Shown piece by piece: positions 1-8,379 of a stretch of DNA of 64,000 bases. The stretch is from Pseudomonas sp. P8_241 (GTDB taxonomy: Bacteria; Pseudomonadota; Gammaproteobacteria; Pseudomonadales; Pseudomonadaceae). The stretch is from assembly GCF_034008315.1 (NCBI RefSeq), contig NZ_CP125377.1:3732001-3796000 (forward strand), in the 5' to 3' direction. The notes beneath the pieces were generated by a model, which did not search any database, was not told the origin of the DNA, and saw only the letters and a program-made list of their open reading frames with translations. The translations under genes were made by a program, and so were the position numbers. Each line of letters starts with the position of its first letter. The stretch's first letter is position 1.

Positions 1-1
1 C

Positions 2-580
2 GACGAAGCCGGTGCGGTGCGTTTGATCGGCTCATTTATCGAGAACGGCCTGCGTGCCCAGGCCCGTACCGGCAATTTCCTGACCGGCCAGCTCTACATC
101 TCCATGGATTTCTATCCAAAAGCCGAGAAAGTTGCTTTCGATGCCAATGCGCGCCCGATCATGGTCCCGACCGTGCCGGGCAGCCTCGAGCAATTGCAGG
201 AAAAACTCGAAGCCATGGTCGACAAGCTCAACAAGCTGCCCGTGGAGCGCATTGCCGGCAATCTCGATGGCAACCTCGTGGAACTGCGCAAAGGCCTGGT
301 GCAATTCAACGCCAAGACGCTGCCTAACGTGTCAACCACTCTGGCTGACCTGAGCAAAACCCTGGATTCGGCCAATACCACCCTGCAATCGGCCAACTCG
401 ACCCTGGCCGAGGATTCTCCGCAGCGGGAAAAACTGGGCGAGACCCTGGATGAACTGGGACGCACATCGAGATCCTTGCGCGACCTTTCGGATTACCTGG
501 GCCGGCATCCGGAATCGCTGCTGCGCGGCCGTCCCGACAATGCCGCACCGATGGACCTTAAAGGGCCTCCGCGCAATTGA
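2..580 (+). CDS. pqiB: PqiB C-terminal part (MCE/MlaD-family lipid transport protein), truncated by window edge
   Basis: This is the C-terminal ~192 residues of a PqiB-type intermembrane transport protein; the reading frame is open to the window edge, so the start is missing. PqiB proteins carry tandem MCE domains and a long C-terminal helix that form a periplasm-spanning tube for lipids between the inner and outer membranes. Visible here are the end of a last MCE domain (LTGQLYISMDFYP, about residues 27-39 of the fragment) and then a heptad-rich helical region with repeated leucines and a tail ESLLRGRP, typical of this family. The next gene begins 17 bp after the stop and encodes the PqiC-type lipoprotein, which supports PqiB over MlaD or YebT. 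The family assignment is firm; the substrate is not visible from sequence. Confidence 0.88.
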   Translation, partial: DEAGAVRLIGSFIENGLRAQARTGNFLTGQLYISMDFYPKAEKVAFDANARPIMVPTVPGSLEQLQEKLEAMVDKLNKLPVERIAGNLDGNLVELRKGLVQFNAKTLPNVSTTLADLSKTLDSANTTLQSANSTLAEDSPQREKLGETLDELGRTSRSLRDLSDYLGRHPESLLRGRPDNAAPMDLKGPPRN

Positions 581-597
581 ATAAAGGAGCAACAACC

Positions 598-1155
598 ATG
601 GTTTTTCCGCTGAAGCTCACATTGGTCGCTGCGTTGGTACTGCTTGCCGCTTGCCGCAGTGACCCGATTCAGTTCCACACCCTGACCCCGGCGCAACCGG
701 GTGTTCACTCCAAAAGCGCCGGGATTATCCAGATTGACACCCTGACCGTGCCGCCACAGGTCGATCGTCCGCAGATCGTCATTCGCGAGGGTGACAGCGG
801 ACTGGCGATTCTGGAAACCCAGTGGTGGGGTTCCAACCTCGTCGACGAATTGCGCAGCGCGTTGATCGATCAATTGACCAACAGCAATGCCCATAACCGG
901 CAATCGGTACGGATCCACGTACAGCGTTTTGACTCCGTGCCGGGGCAATACGCGCTGATGGACGTCAAATGGCGTCTGCGCAGCGGCGGTGAAGCCGATG
1001 CCGTACGGATCATCTGCCGCAGCACCCTGAAAACGCCGTCCGGGCCTAGCATTGATGACCTGGTACTCGCACAGCAGAAAAACGTCAAGCGCCTGGCTGA
1101 GTTGATCAACCAAGCATCGGCAGGCATACAAAAAGGCTGTCCTGCATCGCAATGA
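598..1155 (+). CDS. pqiC: PqiC-type outer-membrane lipoprotein (ABC-type transport auxiliary lipoprotein)
   Basis: A 185-residue lipoprotein of the PqiC/YmbA family that is thought to sit at the outer membrane and cap the PqiB tube. The N-terminus is a lipoprotein signal peptide ending in a lipobox LLAAC (Cys about residue 18). The family signature start of the mature domain, IQFHTLTPAQP, follows. The ATG is chosen because AAAGGAG (583-589) lies 8 nt upstream; an in-frame TTG further upstream overlaps the stop of pqiB and has no better site. It is co-transcribed with the preceding gene (17 bp gap), as in pqiABC operons. Confidence 0.88.
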   Translation: MVFPLKLTLVAALVLLAACRSDPIQFHTLTPAQPGVHSKSAGIIQIDTLTVPPQVDRPQIVIREGDSGLAILETQWWGSNLVDELRSALIDQLTNSNAHNRQSVRIHVQRFDSVPGQYALMDVKWRLRSGGEADAVRIICRSTLKTPSGPSIDDLVLAQQKNVKRLAELINQASAGIQKGCPASQ

Positions 1156-1174
1156 TTTGACGATTTTTTCTAAA

Positions 1175-1196
1175 GGGCGGTTGAAATTAGCCGCCC
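1175..1196 (+). other. stem-loop after pqiC
   Basis: GGGCGG (1175-1180) can pair with CCGCCC (1191-1196) around a 10-nt loop. It lies 19 bp after the pqiC stop, but no T-run follows, so this is only a weak candidate for a 3' end signal. Confidence 0.3.
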
Positions 1197-1205
1197 CTCA
1201 AACAT

Positions 1206-1224
1206 GCAAATGATTCGTATTGAT
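1206..1224 (+). promoter_or_regulatory. Fur-box-like site upstream of iron ABC importer
   Basis: The 19 bp GCAAATGATTCGTATTGAT matches the Fur-box consensus GATAATGATAATCATTATC at 11 of 19 positions by my count, with both AATGAT and ATT half-site cores kept. It lies about 80 bp before the ATG of the Fe(III)-binding protein gene, a fitting place for iron repression. The match is seen; binding is inferred. Confidence 0.45.
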
Positions 1225-1302
1225 CTAGAATAATTGACGACGTTGCGTTGTCGATTCTCTCGACTCAGCCTGCAAGACTCTAAAAACAGGAGCTGGCGCC
1301 GC

Positions 1303-2316
1303 ATGAATCCGCATTTCCCCGCCTTTCTGAAAAAAGCCCTGCTAGCCACTGCGCTGTTGAGCGCCGGCCACGTGTATGCCGCGGATTCCGTCGGCCTGGT
1401 GGTCTACAACGCGCAGCATGAAAGCCTGACCAAATCCTGGGTTGCGGCGTTTACTCAGGAGACCGGTATCCCCGTAACGTTGCGCAATGGCGATGACACC
1501 GAGATGGGCAACCAGATCGTGCAGGAAGGTGCGGATTCCCCTGCCGATGTGTTCCTGACCGAAAACTCGCCGGCCATGGTGCTGGTCGACAATGCCGGCC
1601 TGTTTGCCCCGGTCGACAACACCACGCTGGAGCAAGTGGACGCGGCCTACCGCCCGGCCCACGGCAAATGGGTCGGCATTGCCGCACGCTCTACGGTGTT
1701 TGTCTATAACCCGGCCAAGCTGGCGGAAGCCGACCTGCCCAAATCGATCATGGACCTGTCCGCGCCAGGCTGGAAAGGCCGCTGGGCCGCCTCACCGGGC
1801 GGTGCCGACTTCCAGGCGATCGTCGCCGCCATCCTCGAACAAAAAGGTGAAGCGGCGACCCTCGACTGGCTCAAGGCGATGAAAACCAACTTCACCGCGT
1901 ACCGCGGCAACAGTTCGGTACTCAAGGCAGTGAACGCCGGGCAGATCGACAGCGGCGTGATCTATCACTATTACGCTTACGTCGATCAGGCCAAGACTGG
2001 CGAAAACAGCAAGAACACCGCCCTGCACTACTTCAAGCACAAGGATCCGGGTGCGTTTGTCAGCATTTCCGGTGGTGGCGTGCTGGCCTCCAGCAAACAC
2101 AAGGAACAAGCCCAGGCGTTTCTCAAGTACATCACCGGCAAGGATGGCCAGGCTGTGCTGAAGACTGGCAAGTCGTTTGAATACGCCGTGGGCAAGGGCG
2201 CTGAATCCAACCCTAAACTGGTGCCTCTGCAACAACTCGATGCGCCGACCGTCGATGCCTCGAAACTCGACAGTAAAAAAGCCGTGGAGCTGATGACACA
2301 GGCCGGACTGCTTTAA
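1303..2316 (+). CDS. Fe(III) ABC transporter periplasmic binding protein (FbpA/HitA-like)
   Basis: A 337-residue type-2 periplasmic binding protein of the iron(III) FbpA/HitA/SfuA family; it would bind ferric ions in the periplasm and deliver them to the permease encoded next. It has a Sec signal peptide ending at HVYA-ADS (cleavage near residue 26). The family fold is visible from VYNAQHESL, the segment NGDDTEMGNQI, and the adjacent tyrosines in IYHYYAY (about residues 223-229) that correspond to the Fe-ligand tyrosines of FbpA. The ATG at 1303 is chosen over an upstream in-frame start because it begins the signal peptide and has ACAGGAG 6-12 nt before it. The permease and ATPase genes follow with no gap. 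Fe(III) is the likely substrate given the tyrosines and the upstream Fur-like site. Confidence 0.88.
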   Translation: MNPHFPAFLKKALLATALLSAGHVYAADSVGLVVYNAQHESLTKSWVAAFTQETGIPVTLRNGDDTEMGNQIVQEGADSPADVFLTENSPAMVLVDNAGLFAPVDNTTLEQVDAAYRPAHGKWVGIAARSTVFVYNPAKLAEADLPKSIMDLSAPGWKGRWAASPGGADFQAIVAAILEQKGEAATLDWLKAMKTNFTAYRGNSSVLKAVNAGQIDSGVIYHYYAYVDQAKTGENSKNTALHYFKHKDPGAFVSISGGGVLASSKHKEQAQAFLKYITGKDGQAVLKTGKSFEYAVGKGAESNPKLVPLQQLDAPTVDASKLDSKKAVELMTQAGLL

Positions 2317-2319
2317 TTG

Positions 2320-3918
2320 ATGCCGGAAATACTGCCTGCGGGGATCGCCGAGCCGATACCCGCACATTTGCGTCGACGATCCCGTGGGGTGTTCGCGGGG
2401 CGTGGCGGCGCGTGGGTAATCGGTTTGTCGGTGCTGGTTTCGTTGCTGGCACTGCTGCCGATTGCCTACGTCATTGGCGTGTCCTTGCAGACCGGTTGGG
2501 CGAGCGTTGTGACATTGGTGTTGCGCCCTCGAGTCGGTGAACTGCTGGTCAACACCGTGTTGTTGGTGCTGCTGACGATTCCGTTGTGCATCGCATTGGG
2601 CGTGACGCTGGCGTGGCTGACGGAGCGCACGAATCTGCCGGGACGGCGCTGGTGGTCGTTGCTGGCAACCGCGCCGCTGGCGGTCCCCGCGTTCGTTCAC
2701 AGCTATGCGTGGGTCAGCCTGGTGCCGCCGATTCACGGGTTGTTTGCGGGTGTGCTGGTGTCGGTGATCGCCTATTTCCCGTTTCTGTACTTGCCGGTGG
2801 CGGCGACGTTGCGTCGGCTTGATCCGGCCATTGAAGACGTCGCCGAATCCCTGGGCCTCAAGCCCTGGGCGGTATTTTATCGCGTGGTGCTGCCGCAGTT
2901 GCGCCTGGCCGTTTGTGGTGGCGCGTTGCTGGTCGGGCTGCATCTGCTCGCCGAATACGGCCTGTACGCGATGATCCGCTTCGACACCTTCACCACGGCG
3001 ATCTTCGATCAGTTCAAGTCCACCTTCAACGGCCCCGCCGCGCACATGTTGGCCAGTGTGCTCGCGTTGTGCTGTCTGGCCATGTTGACCGTGGAATCGG
3101 CCGCACGGGGATCGGCGCGTTACGCCCGCGTCGGTTCCGGCAGTGCCCGGGATCAACGGGTCGTGATCCTTAAAACACCGTCGACTCTTTTGTCCATGAT
3201 CCTGATGGTCGTGACCTGCCTGCTCGCCCTGGGTGTTCCGTTGCTGACGCTCGGCAGGTGGCTGGTCGCCGGGGGCGCTCAAGTCTGGAACCTGCCGGAA
3301 CTATTACCCGCCTTGCAACAAACCCTGTTGTTCGGCGTAGCGGGCGCGGCGCTGACCACCTGCGCAGCTATCCCGATTGCGTGGTTGTCGATTCGTTATC
3401 CCGGCCGAATGCAGCGGGTGCTGGAAAGCTGCAACTACATCACCAGCTCCTTGCCCGGCATTGTCGTGGCACTGGCGCTGGTGACGGTCACCATTCATTT
3501 CGCGCGGCCGATCTACCAGACCACGATTACCGTGCTGCTGGCGTACCTGCTGATGTTTTTGCCCCGGGCGCTGGTGAGTTTACGTGCCGGCATCGCCCAA
3601 GCCCCGGTGGAGCTGGAAAACATCGCCCGCAGCCTTGGCCGCTCACCCGCCAGGGCGCTGTGGCTGATTACCCTGCGTCTGGCTGCACCGGGCGCGGCCG
3701 CGGGCGCGGCACTGGTATTTCTGGCGATCACCAATGAATTGACTGCCACCCTGCTGCTCGCCCCGAACGGCACGCGCACCCTGGCCACCGGGTTCTGGGC
3801 GATGACCAGCGAAATCGATTACGCCGCCGCGGCTCCCTATGCGCTGCTGATGATCCTGTTGTCGCTGCCCTTGACCGGGCTCCTTTATCATCAATCGAAA
3901 AAAACGGCGGGCCGATGA
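2320..3918 (+). CDS. Fe(III) ABC transporter permease, two fused membrane domains (FbpB-like)
   Basis: A 532-residue inner-membrane permease with two BPD_transp_1 units in one chain, the arrangement of FbpB/SfuB/HitB iron permeases. Each half carries an EAA-type loop that contacts the ATPase: one near [23 protein letters not shown] and one near [26 protein letters not shown]. About 11-12 hydrophobic segments are visible. The ATG lies 3 bp after the binding-protein stop; the TTG immediately before it is also in frame but less likely. The stop overlaps the start of the ATPase gene (ATGA), so the three genes are translationally coupled. Confidence 0.9.
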   Translation: MPEILPAGIAEPIPAHLRRRSRGVFAGRGGAWVIGLSVLVSLLALLPIAYVIGVSLQTGWASVVTLVLRPRVGELLVNTVLLVLLTIPLCIALGVTLAWLTERTNLPGRRWWSLLATAPLAVPAFVHSYAWVSLVPPIHGLFAGVLVSVIAYFPFLYLPVAATLRRLDPAIEDVAESLGLKPWAVFYRVVLPQLRLAVCGGALLVGLHLLAEYGLYAMIRFDTFTTAIFDQFKSTFNGPAAHMLASVLALCCLAMLTVESAARGSARYARVGSGSARDQRVVILKTPSTLLSMILMVVTCLLALGVPLLTLGRWLVAGGAQVWNLPELLPALQQTLLFGVAGAALTTCAAIPIAWLSIRYPGRMQRVLESCNYITSSLPGIVVALALVTVTIHFARPIYQTTITVLLAYLLMFLPRALVSLRAGIAQAPVELENIARSLGRSPARALWLITLRLAAPGAAAGAALVFLAITNELTATLLLAPNGTRTLATGFWAMTSEIDYAAAAPYALLMILLSLPLTGLLYHQSKKTAGR

Positions 3919-4985
3919 ACACGCTCGAACTGCATTCGCTGAGTAAAACCTACGGCACCCATCGTGCCCTGGACGACGTCAGTCTGTCAGTGCCCAGCGG
4001 CAGCCGCACAGTGATTGTCGGCCCCTCGGGCTCTGGCAAAACCACCTTGCTGCGGATGATCGCCGGCTTCGAATTCCCCGATACCGGGCGCCTGTCGCTG
4101 AACGGCCAGACGCTGGTCGACAGCACCCACGAAGTGCCGGCACACCAGCGCCTGATCGGTTATGTGCCCCAGGACGGCGCGCTGTTTCCGCATATGACCG
4201 TAGCGGCCAACATCGGCTTCGGCCTGTCGACCAAGGGCGCTGTCCGACAACATCGCATCGATGAATTGATGGACAGCGTGGCGCTGGATTCGAATATGGC
4301 CGAGCGCTGGCCTCACGAATTGTCCGGAGGCCAGCAGCAACGTGTGGCGCTGGCCCGTGCCTTGGCACAGCAACCGCGCCTGATGTTGCTGGATGAGCCG
4401 TTCTCGGCACTCGACACCGGTTTGCGGGCGGCCATGCGCAAAATGGTCGCCCGCCTGCTTGAAGAGACGGGCGTCACCACCATTCTGGTGACCCATGACC
4501 AGAGCGAAGCCTTGTCATTCGCCGATCAACTGGCGGTGATGCGACATGGCCAATTGGTGCAGTCGGGGCATCCGCTGGATCTTTACCGTTATCCCGAAGA
4601 CGAACAGACCGCGCTGTTTCTCGGCGATGCCGTGGTCTTGCCGGCGCGCATCGAGGCCGGCTGGGCCCATTGTGATCTGGGGCGGATTCCGGTCAACAAT
4701 CACCGCAACAACAGCGCGGCGCAGATCATGCTGCGGCCTGAACAGCTGCAATTGGTCAGTATCCTGCCGAGCGATGCAGACGTTGCCGGTTGTCGCGCAG
4801 TCGTGATCGACCGGGATTTCAGCGGCAATACCTGCACGTTGACTGTGGAGCTGCAACCTTTGGTCAATAGCGAACAACCCGGCCGATCACTGCTGGTACG
4901 CAGCTCGGGCATGTACGCGCCACCGGCCGGCAGCGCGGTTCAGGTCTCGACCATCGGCCACGCCCACGTCCTGAGCGAGGTTTGA
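3915..4985 (+). CDS. Fe(III) ABC transporter ATP-binding protein (FbpC-like)
   Basis: A 356-residue ABC ATPase that would power the Fe(III) importer. Walker A is GPSGSGKTT (about residues 36-44), the signature is LSGGQQQR, Walker B is [12 protein letters not shown], and the switch histidine lies in VTHDQSEA. The ~120-residue C-terminal part resembles the TOBE-type regulatory domain of FbpC/PotA-like ATPases (MLRPEQLQL). Its start overlaps the permease stop by 4 bp. It ends 10 bp before the convergent recombinase gene, so the operon stops here. Confidence 0.9.
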   Translation: MNTLELHSLSKTYGTHRALDDVSLSVPSGSRTVIVGPSGSGKTTLLRMIAGFEFPDTGRLSLNGQTLVDSTHEVPAHQRLIGYVPQDGALFPHMTVAANIGFGLSTKGAVRQHRIDELMDSVALDSNMAERWPHELSGGQQQRVALARALAQQPRLMLLDEPFSALDTGLRAAMRKMVARLLEETGVTTILVTHDQSEALSFADQLAVMRHGQLVQSGHPLDLYRYPEDEQTALFLGDAVVLPARIEAGWAHCDLGRIPVNNHRNNSAAQIMLRPEQLQLVSILPSDADVAGCRAVVIDRDFSGNTCTLTVELQPLVNSEQPGRSLLVRSSGMYAPPAGSAVQVSTIGHAHVLSEV

Positions 4986-4995
4986 AGGCCTCGCC

Positions 4996-5964
4996 TCAAA
5001 GGTCGAAGCGATCAACCGCCCGGCGTCGCTCATTGTCATCACGCACATCGTAATTGGCCGTGGTCTGGATGTTGCTGTGGTGGGCCAGTTTCTGTGCAAT
5101 CGACAAATCGTGTTCTTCGATCACCCGGGTAATGAATGAACGCCGGAAATCGTGGGGCATGATTTTCACCCCGACTTGCGTGCCCCGTTGCCGGGCAATG
5201 TAATAGATCGCATGTTTGGTGATGCGCTCGCGGGTGATGTGGCTGCCACGACGAATACGGTTGAACAGGAACGGATCGTCCTCCTCGCCCTCCTTCAACA
5301 GGGATCGACGCAGTTCCAGCCAGGCTTCGAGTTTGGCGAAAGCCCAGGCGGGTGCGTACTTGATCAATTGTTTGTTGCCCTTGGCGGTGACGCGCAGGCT
5401 GCGCTCGGTGAAGTCGACCTGGTTCAGTTCCAGGTTCACCGATTCCGATTTACGCATGCCGGAACCGTACAGAATCGCGATGATCGCTGCATCCCGCAGG
5501 CCTTGTGGCCTCGGATCGGCGGCGCAGACCGCCATCAATTCCTTGATCAGTGTTCGCCTGAGATTGCGCCCCTGGGACAGCCGCGTCCCGGTAATGCCCT
5601 TTACCGAACGCATTTTCAACAGGTGTTCCTGAGAAATCAGGCTCATGCGCCACGCTTCGTTCATCACGCCGCGTACCGCGTTGACGTACAGCGAAGAGGT
5701 GTTCGGTGCATAACCATCCTCGCGCAAGGCCGCCACCAGCGCGATCACGTCTTCTGGCTGCAGGTTGTACCAGGGGATCTCTTCGATATCGACGTCTTCA
5801 AAACCCAAGCGGTCGGCAGCGTCCTGCAACACATAGCGCATGGTCAGCTGACTGGACGGTGCGAGACGGGCCAGATACACGGTTAGCGGGTTGGTGGAGG
5901 GAGTGCGCGAATCAGCATCGGGTAAGTCAATCAAACGAAACGGCCTTGAAATAGAGAGGTGCAT
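4996..5964 (-). CDS. solitary tyrosine recombinase / site-specific integrase
   Basis: A 322-residue phage-integrase-family recombinase. The N-terminal ~120 residues look like a SAM-like core-binding domain (NTSSLYVNAVRGVMNEAW). The catalytic domain has a complete set of active-site residues: Arg171 in YGSGMRKSE, Lys195 in TAKGNK, His271/Arg274 in PHDFRRS, His295 or 296 in LAHHSNIQTT and the nucleophile Tyr305 in ANYDVRDD. It should therefore be an active DNA strand-exchange enzyme. No excisionase, phage gene, tRNA or direct repeat is seen around it, and the flanking genes look like core genes. It could be a resident chromosomal recombinase of the XerC/D type in unusual context, or the remnant of an element. 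Its target is unknown. Confidence 0.88.
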   Translation of the reverse strand: MHLSISRPFRLIDLPDADSRTPSTNPLTVYLARLAPSSQLTMRYVLQDAADRLGFEDVDIEEIPWYNLQPEDVIALVAALREDGYAPNTSSLYVNAVRGVMNEAWRMSLISQEHLLKMRSVKGITGTRLSQGRNLRRTLIKELMAVCAADPRPQGLRDAAIIAILYGSGMRKSESVNLELNQVDFTERSLRVTAKGNKQLIKYAPAWAFAKLEAWLELRRSLLKEGEEDDPFLFNRIRRGSHITRERITKHAIYYIARQRGTQVGVKIMPHDFRRSFITRVIEEHDLSIAQKLAHHSNIQTTANYDVRDDNERRRAVDRFDL

Positions 5965-6238
5965 CTATAAACGAAAAATGGTGTGGGTCCAGCAATGGCC
6001 GTTACGCTGCCGGTCATGGCCGGGAAAGTCAACGCCATGCCGACCAAACCGGGGGGTGGCGCATACACAAAAGCCTGTGACGAGGGCGCTTGCTCCGGCT
6101 GGAGCCCGCAATAGTCCGCTCTCAGGGCCGCAGCACAGCCCAACGCAAGCAAGCTTCCTCGCCACAGGTTCAACGTTGCGTTTACAGTAGCCTCCGGGAT
6201 TGGGCTGAAACCGGCTCAATCGAATAAGGACGTTCCCC

Positions 6239-7420
6239 GTGACCAGTTACTCCCCCCTGATCCGCCGCTTGCTGGTCTGCTCGCTGACCATCGTCGTCAG
6301 CCGCGCCATCACCAGCCCGCTGCTCACGCTGTTCGTCAGCGACAAACTCGGCCTCAACCAACAGGACGTTGGTCTGCTGCTCGGCATCGCCGTATTTGTC
6401 GCCACCCTGCTATCGCTTTACGGCGGCTACATCATTGATCGCTTCGAAAAGCGCCGGCTGTTGATCCTCGCGATGCTCTCCAGCGCCGTTGGCCTGGTCC
6501 TGCTGACCTTTGCCGAGAACCTCTACCTGACCACGGTCACCCTGATCGTCACCGAAACCGCGTCAGCGCTGTTCCTGATCGGTTCCAAAGCGATCCTCAG
6601 CGACAATTTGCCCATGGGCCAGCGTGCCAAGGCATTTTCCCTGAGCTATACGCTGACCAACATCGGTTACGCCGTGGGACCGATGTTCGGTGTATTGATC
6701 GCCAGCCGCTTCACCAGTGCGCCGTTCCTTATCGCAGCGGCCATTGCCTTTTCAAGCATTTTCCTGATGATCGGGATCCCGAAAGACCCTGCCCGTGCGC
6801 CTGCTTCGGGTCAGGTCCAAAGCTTCCTCAAAACCCTGATCACCCTGAAAAACGACCGCACCCTGATCATGTTCACCGGTGGTTGCCTGCTTAGCACGGT
6901 GGTCCACGGCCGGTTTACCTTTTACCTGTCGCAATACCTGCTGGTGACCAGCGACTCGCGACACACCATGCAAATCATGGCTGCCCTGCTCGCCTGCAAC
7001 GCCATCAGCGTCATCCTGCTGCAATACCAGATCGGGCGTTTGCTCAAGCGCGAGCACTTGCGCCAATGGATCGTCGCGGGCACCGGCCTGTTCATTCTTG
7101 GCCTGATCGGCTTCAGCCTCGCAGAAAGCCTGGTGAGCTGGTGCGTGGCGATGTTCATTTTCACCCTGGGCGAAATCATCATCTATCCGGCAGAATTTCT
7201 CTTCGTCGACACCCTCGCTCCAGAAGACTTGCGTGGCAGCTACTACGGCGCGCAGAACCTGGCAGCACTGGGTGGTGCAGTGAGCCCGGTGATTTGCGGG
7301 TTCCTGCTGATGCATACACCAGCGCCGACCATGTTTTACGCCATGAGCGTTCTTGCCGCTGTGGGTGGGCTGTTGTGTTTCATCAGTGGCCGAGGCCATA
7401 CAGCAAAATTAATGCACTGA
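6239..7420 (+). CDS. MFS transporter (MdtH/YceL-like exporter family)
   Basis: A 393-residue major facilitator with 12 predicted membrane segments. The loop between helices 2 and 3 reads GGYIIDRFEKRRLLIL, the MFS motif A (G-x-x-x-D-R-x-x-R-R). A GTG start is used, with AAGGA about 8 nt upstream; the protein begins with a short basic N-terminus followed at once by helix 1 (VCSLTIVVSRAITSPLL). The size and the N-terminal pattern resemble drug/proton antiporters of the YceL/MdtH type, but the substrate cannot be read from sequence. It is followed by the small-RNA candidate. Confidence 0.82.
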   Translation: MTSYSPLIRRLLVCSLTIVVSRAITSPLLTLFVSDKLGLNQQDVGLLLGIAVFVATLLSLYGGYIIDRFEKRRLLILAMLSSAVGLVLLTFAENLYLTTVTLIVTETASALFLIGSKAILSDNLPMGQRAKAFSLSYTLTNIGYAVGPMFGVLIASRFTSAPFLIAAAIAFSSIFLMIGIPKDPARAPASGQVQSFLKTLITLKNDRTLIMFTGGCLLSTVVHGRFTFYLSQYLLVTSDSRHTMQIMAALLACNAISVILLQYQIGRLLKREHLRQWIVAGTGLFILGLIGFSLAESLVSWCVAMFIFTLGEIIIYPAEFLFVDTLAPEDLRGSYYGAQNLAALGGAVSPVICGFLLMHTPAPTMFYAMSVLAAVGGLLCFISGRGHTAKLMH

Positions 7421-7540
7421 AAGCTCATTAATATGAATTTGTAAGTAAATGGATTGAACGGCACACTGTGCCCGTTCCTCCCCCAATAGTTGGAACAACT
7501 TAAAGGGCTTTCTGGGTTTCCCAGCTAAGCCTTTTTTTTG
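7421..7540 (+). ncRNA. candidate small RNA with C-rich single-stranded motif
   Basis: This 120-bp intergenic stretch holds three consecutive hairpins: GAACGGCAC/GTGCCCGTTC (7456-7477, 9 bp with one bulged C and a 3-nt loop), AGTTG-GAA-CAACT (7488-7500), and an intrinsic terminator (7502-7539). Between the first two lies an unpaired CCTCCCCC (7477-7484) that is complementary to Shine-Dalgarno sequences. No convincing open reading frame is present. This layout fits a short Hfq-type trans-acting RNA, but it could also be the 3' end of the MFS mRNA or a leader of the HPP gene. No family was recognised and no promoter is certain. Confidence 0.45.
7502..7539 (+). terminator. intrinsic terminator
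   Basis: AAAGGGCTT (7502-7510) pairs with AAGCCTTTT (7527-7535), enclosing an inner CTGGG-TTT-CCCAG stem (7512-7524), and is followed by a run of eight T. This is the strongest terminator in this part of the window. It ends the MFS mRNA and/or the small-RNA candidate before the HPP gene. Confidence 0.85.
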
Positions 7541-7573
7541 ATTGAATTTTTTTGCTCACGGAGCGTTTTCGAA

Positions 7574-8281
7574 ATGTTTGCCCGCTGGTTGCCTGCCGCT
7601 ATCAACACCCGACCCACTGAATGGAGCCGTGCCGCTATCGGCATGGCGCTGGGGACGCTGCTGAGCGTCTGGCTTTGCGCTCAGGTGTTCGGCATCCAGG
7701 TGGCACAACATCTGATCGGTCCACTGGGCGCTTCGGCGGTGCTGTTGTTCGCGGTATCCTCCGGCGCACTGGCGCAGCCCTGGTCGATTCTGGGTGGCTA
7801 TCTGTGCGCCGCCGTGCTGGCTTTGCTGGTAGCGCACCTTTTGGGTCGCACACTGGCCACGGCGTGTCTGGCGGCAGGCATGGCACTGATTCTGATGTGC
7901 TGCCTGCGTTGCCTGCATCCACCGGCCGGCGCGTTGGCGCTGATTCTGGTGCTGGCCGATCCGGCGACCATTGCCATGGACTGGAAAGCCCTCGCACCGG
8001 TGATGCTCAGCGCGGCGACGATGCTGCTCAGCGCACTGGCCTACAACAACCTGACACGCGTTCGTTACCCCAAACGCGCCAGTGAACCAGCGGCCGTGAT
8101 TGCGGCGGACCATCCGCCAATCGACAGCCAGGCCATTACTGCCCAGGACCTGAAAAAGGCGCTGGCCGAGATGGAAGCGTTCTTTGACGTGACCCCTGAA
8201 GACCTTGAGCAACTGATCCACGCCAGTGAGTTGCACGCCCGCCGCCGCAGCGTCGGCGAGGTGCTGGCGCCACGGCTCTGA
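7574..8281 (+). CDS. HPP-family integral membrane protein, without CBS domains
   Basis: A 235-residue membrane protein of the HPP family, named for the His-Pro-Pro motif seen here at residues 115-117 (CLHPPAGA). Four to five hydrophobic segments cover residues 20-160. Some HPP proteins are implicated in nitrite or other anion transport, but the role here is unknown. The last ~60 residues are soluble (AQDLKKALAEMEAFFDVTPEDL ... RRRSVGEVLAPRL) and resemble the linker that joins HPP to a CBS pair in longer family members, yet the protein stops there. The ATG at 7574 is chosen for GGAG (7560-7563) and because it starts the conserved N-terminus. Confidence 0.75.
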   Translation: MFARWLPAAINTRPTEWSRAAIGMALGTLLSVWLCAQVFGIQVAQHLIGPLGASAVLLFAVSSGALAQPWSILGGYLCAAVLALLVAHLLGRTLATACLAAGMALILMCCLRCLHPPAGALALILVLADPATIAMDWKALAPVMLSAATMLLSALAYNNLTRVRYPKRASEPAAVIAADHPPIDSQAITAQDLKKALAEMEAFFDVTPEDLEQLIHASELHARRRSVGEVLAPRL

Positions 8282-8379
8282 TCTGGCTGGCGGACAGCTT
8301 GTTTTGCTGTGACAAGAGGCTTCTGGCATCCTGCGCGTCCATTTTCTGACCCGGCCCGCCTTCAGGCACGCAAATCACC

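Noticed and set aside
1792-3282. 496-codon minus-strand open frame across the binding protein and permease genes
   Set aside because: Rich in Gln, His and Arg with no family resemblance; it is the antisense shadow of two clear plus-strand genes with GC-rich third positions.
5965-6238. Possible small gene between recombinase and MFS genes
   Set aside because: Readings on both strands lack ribosome sites and known domains; the only recognisable piece is a degenerate REP-like GCAAGC...CTCGCCACAGG.
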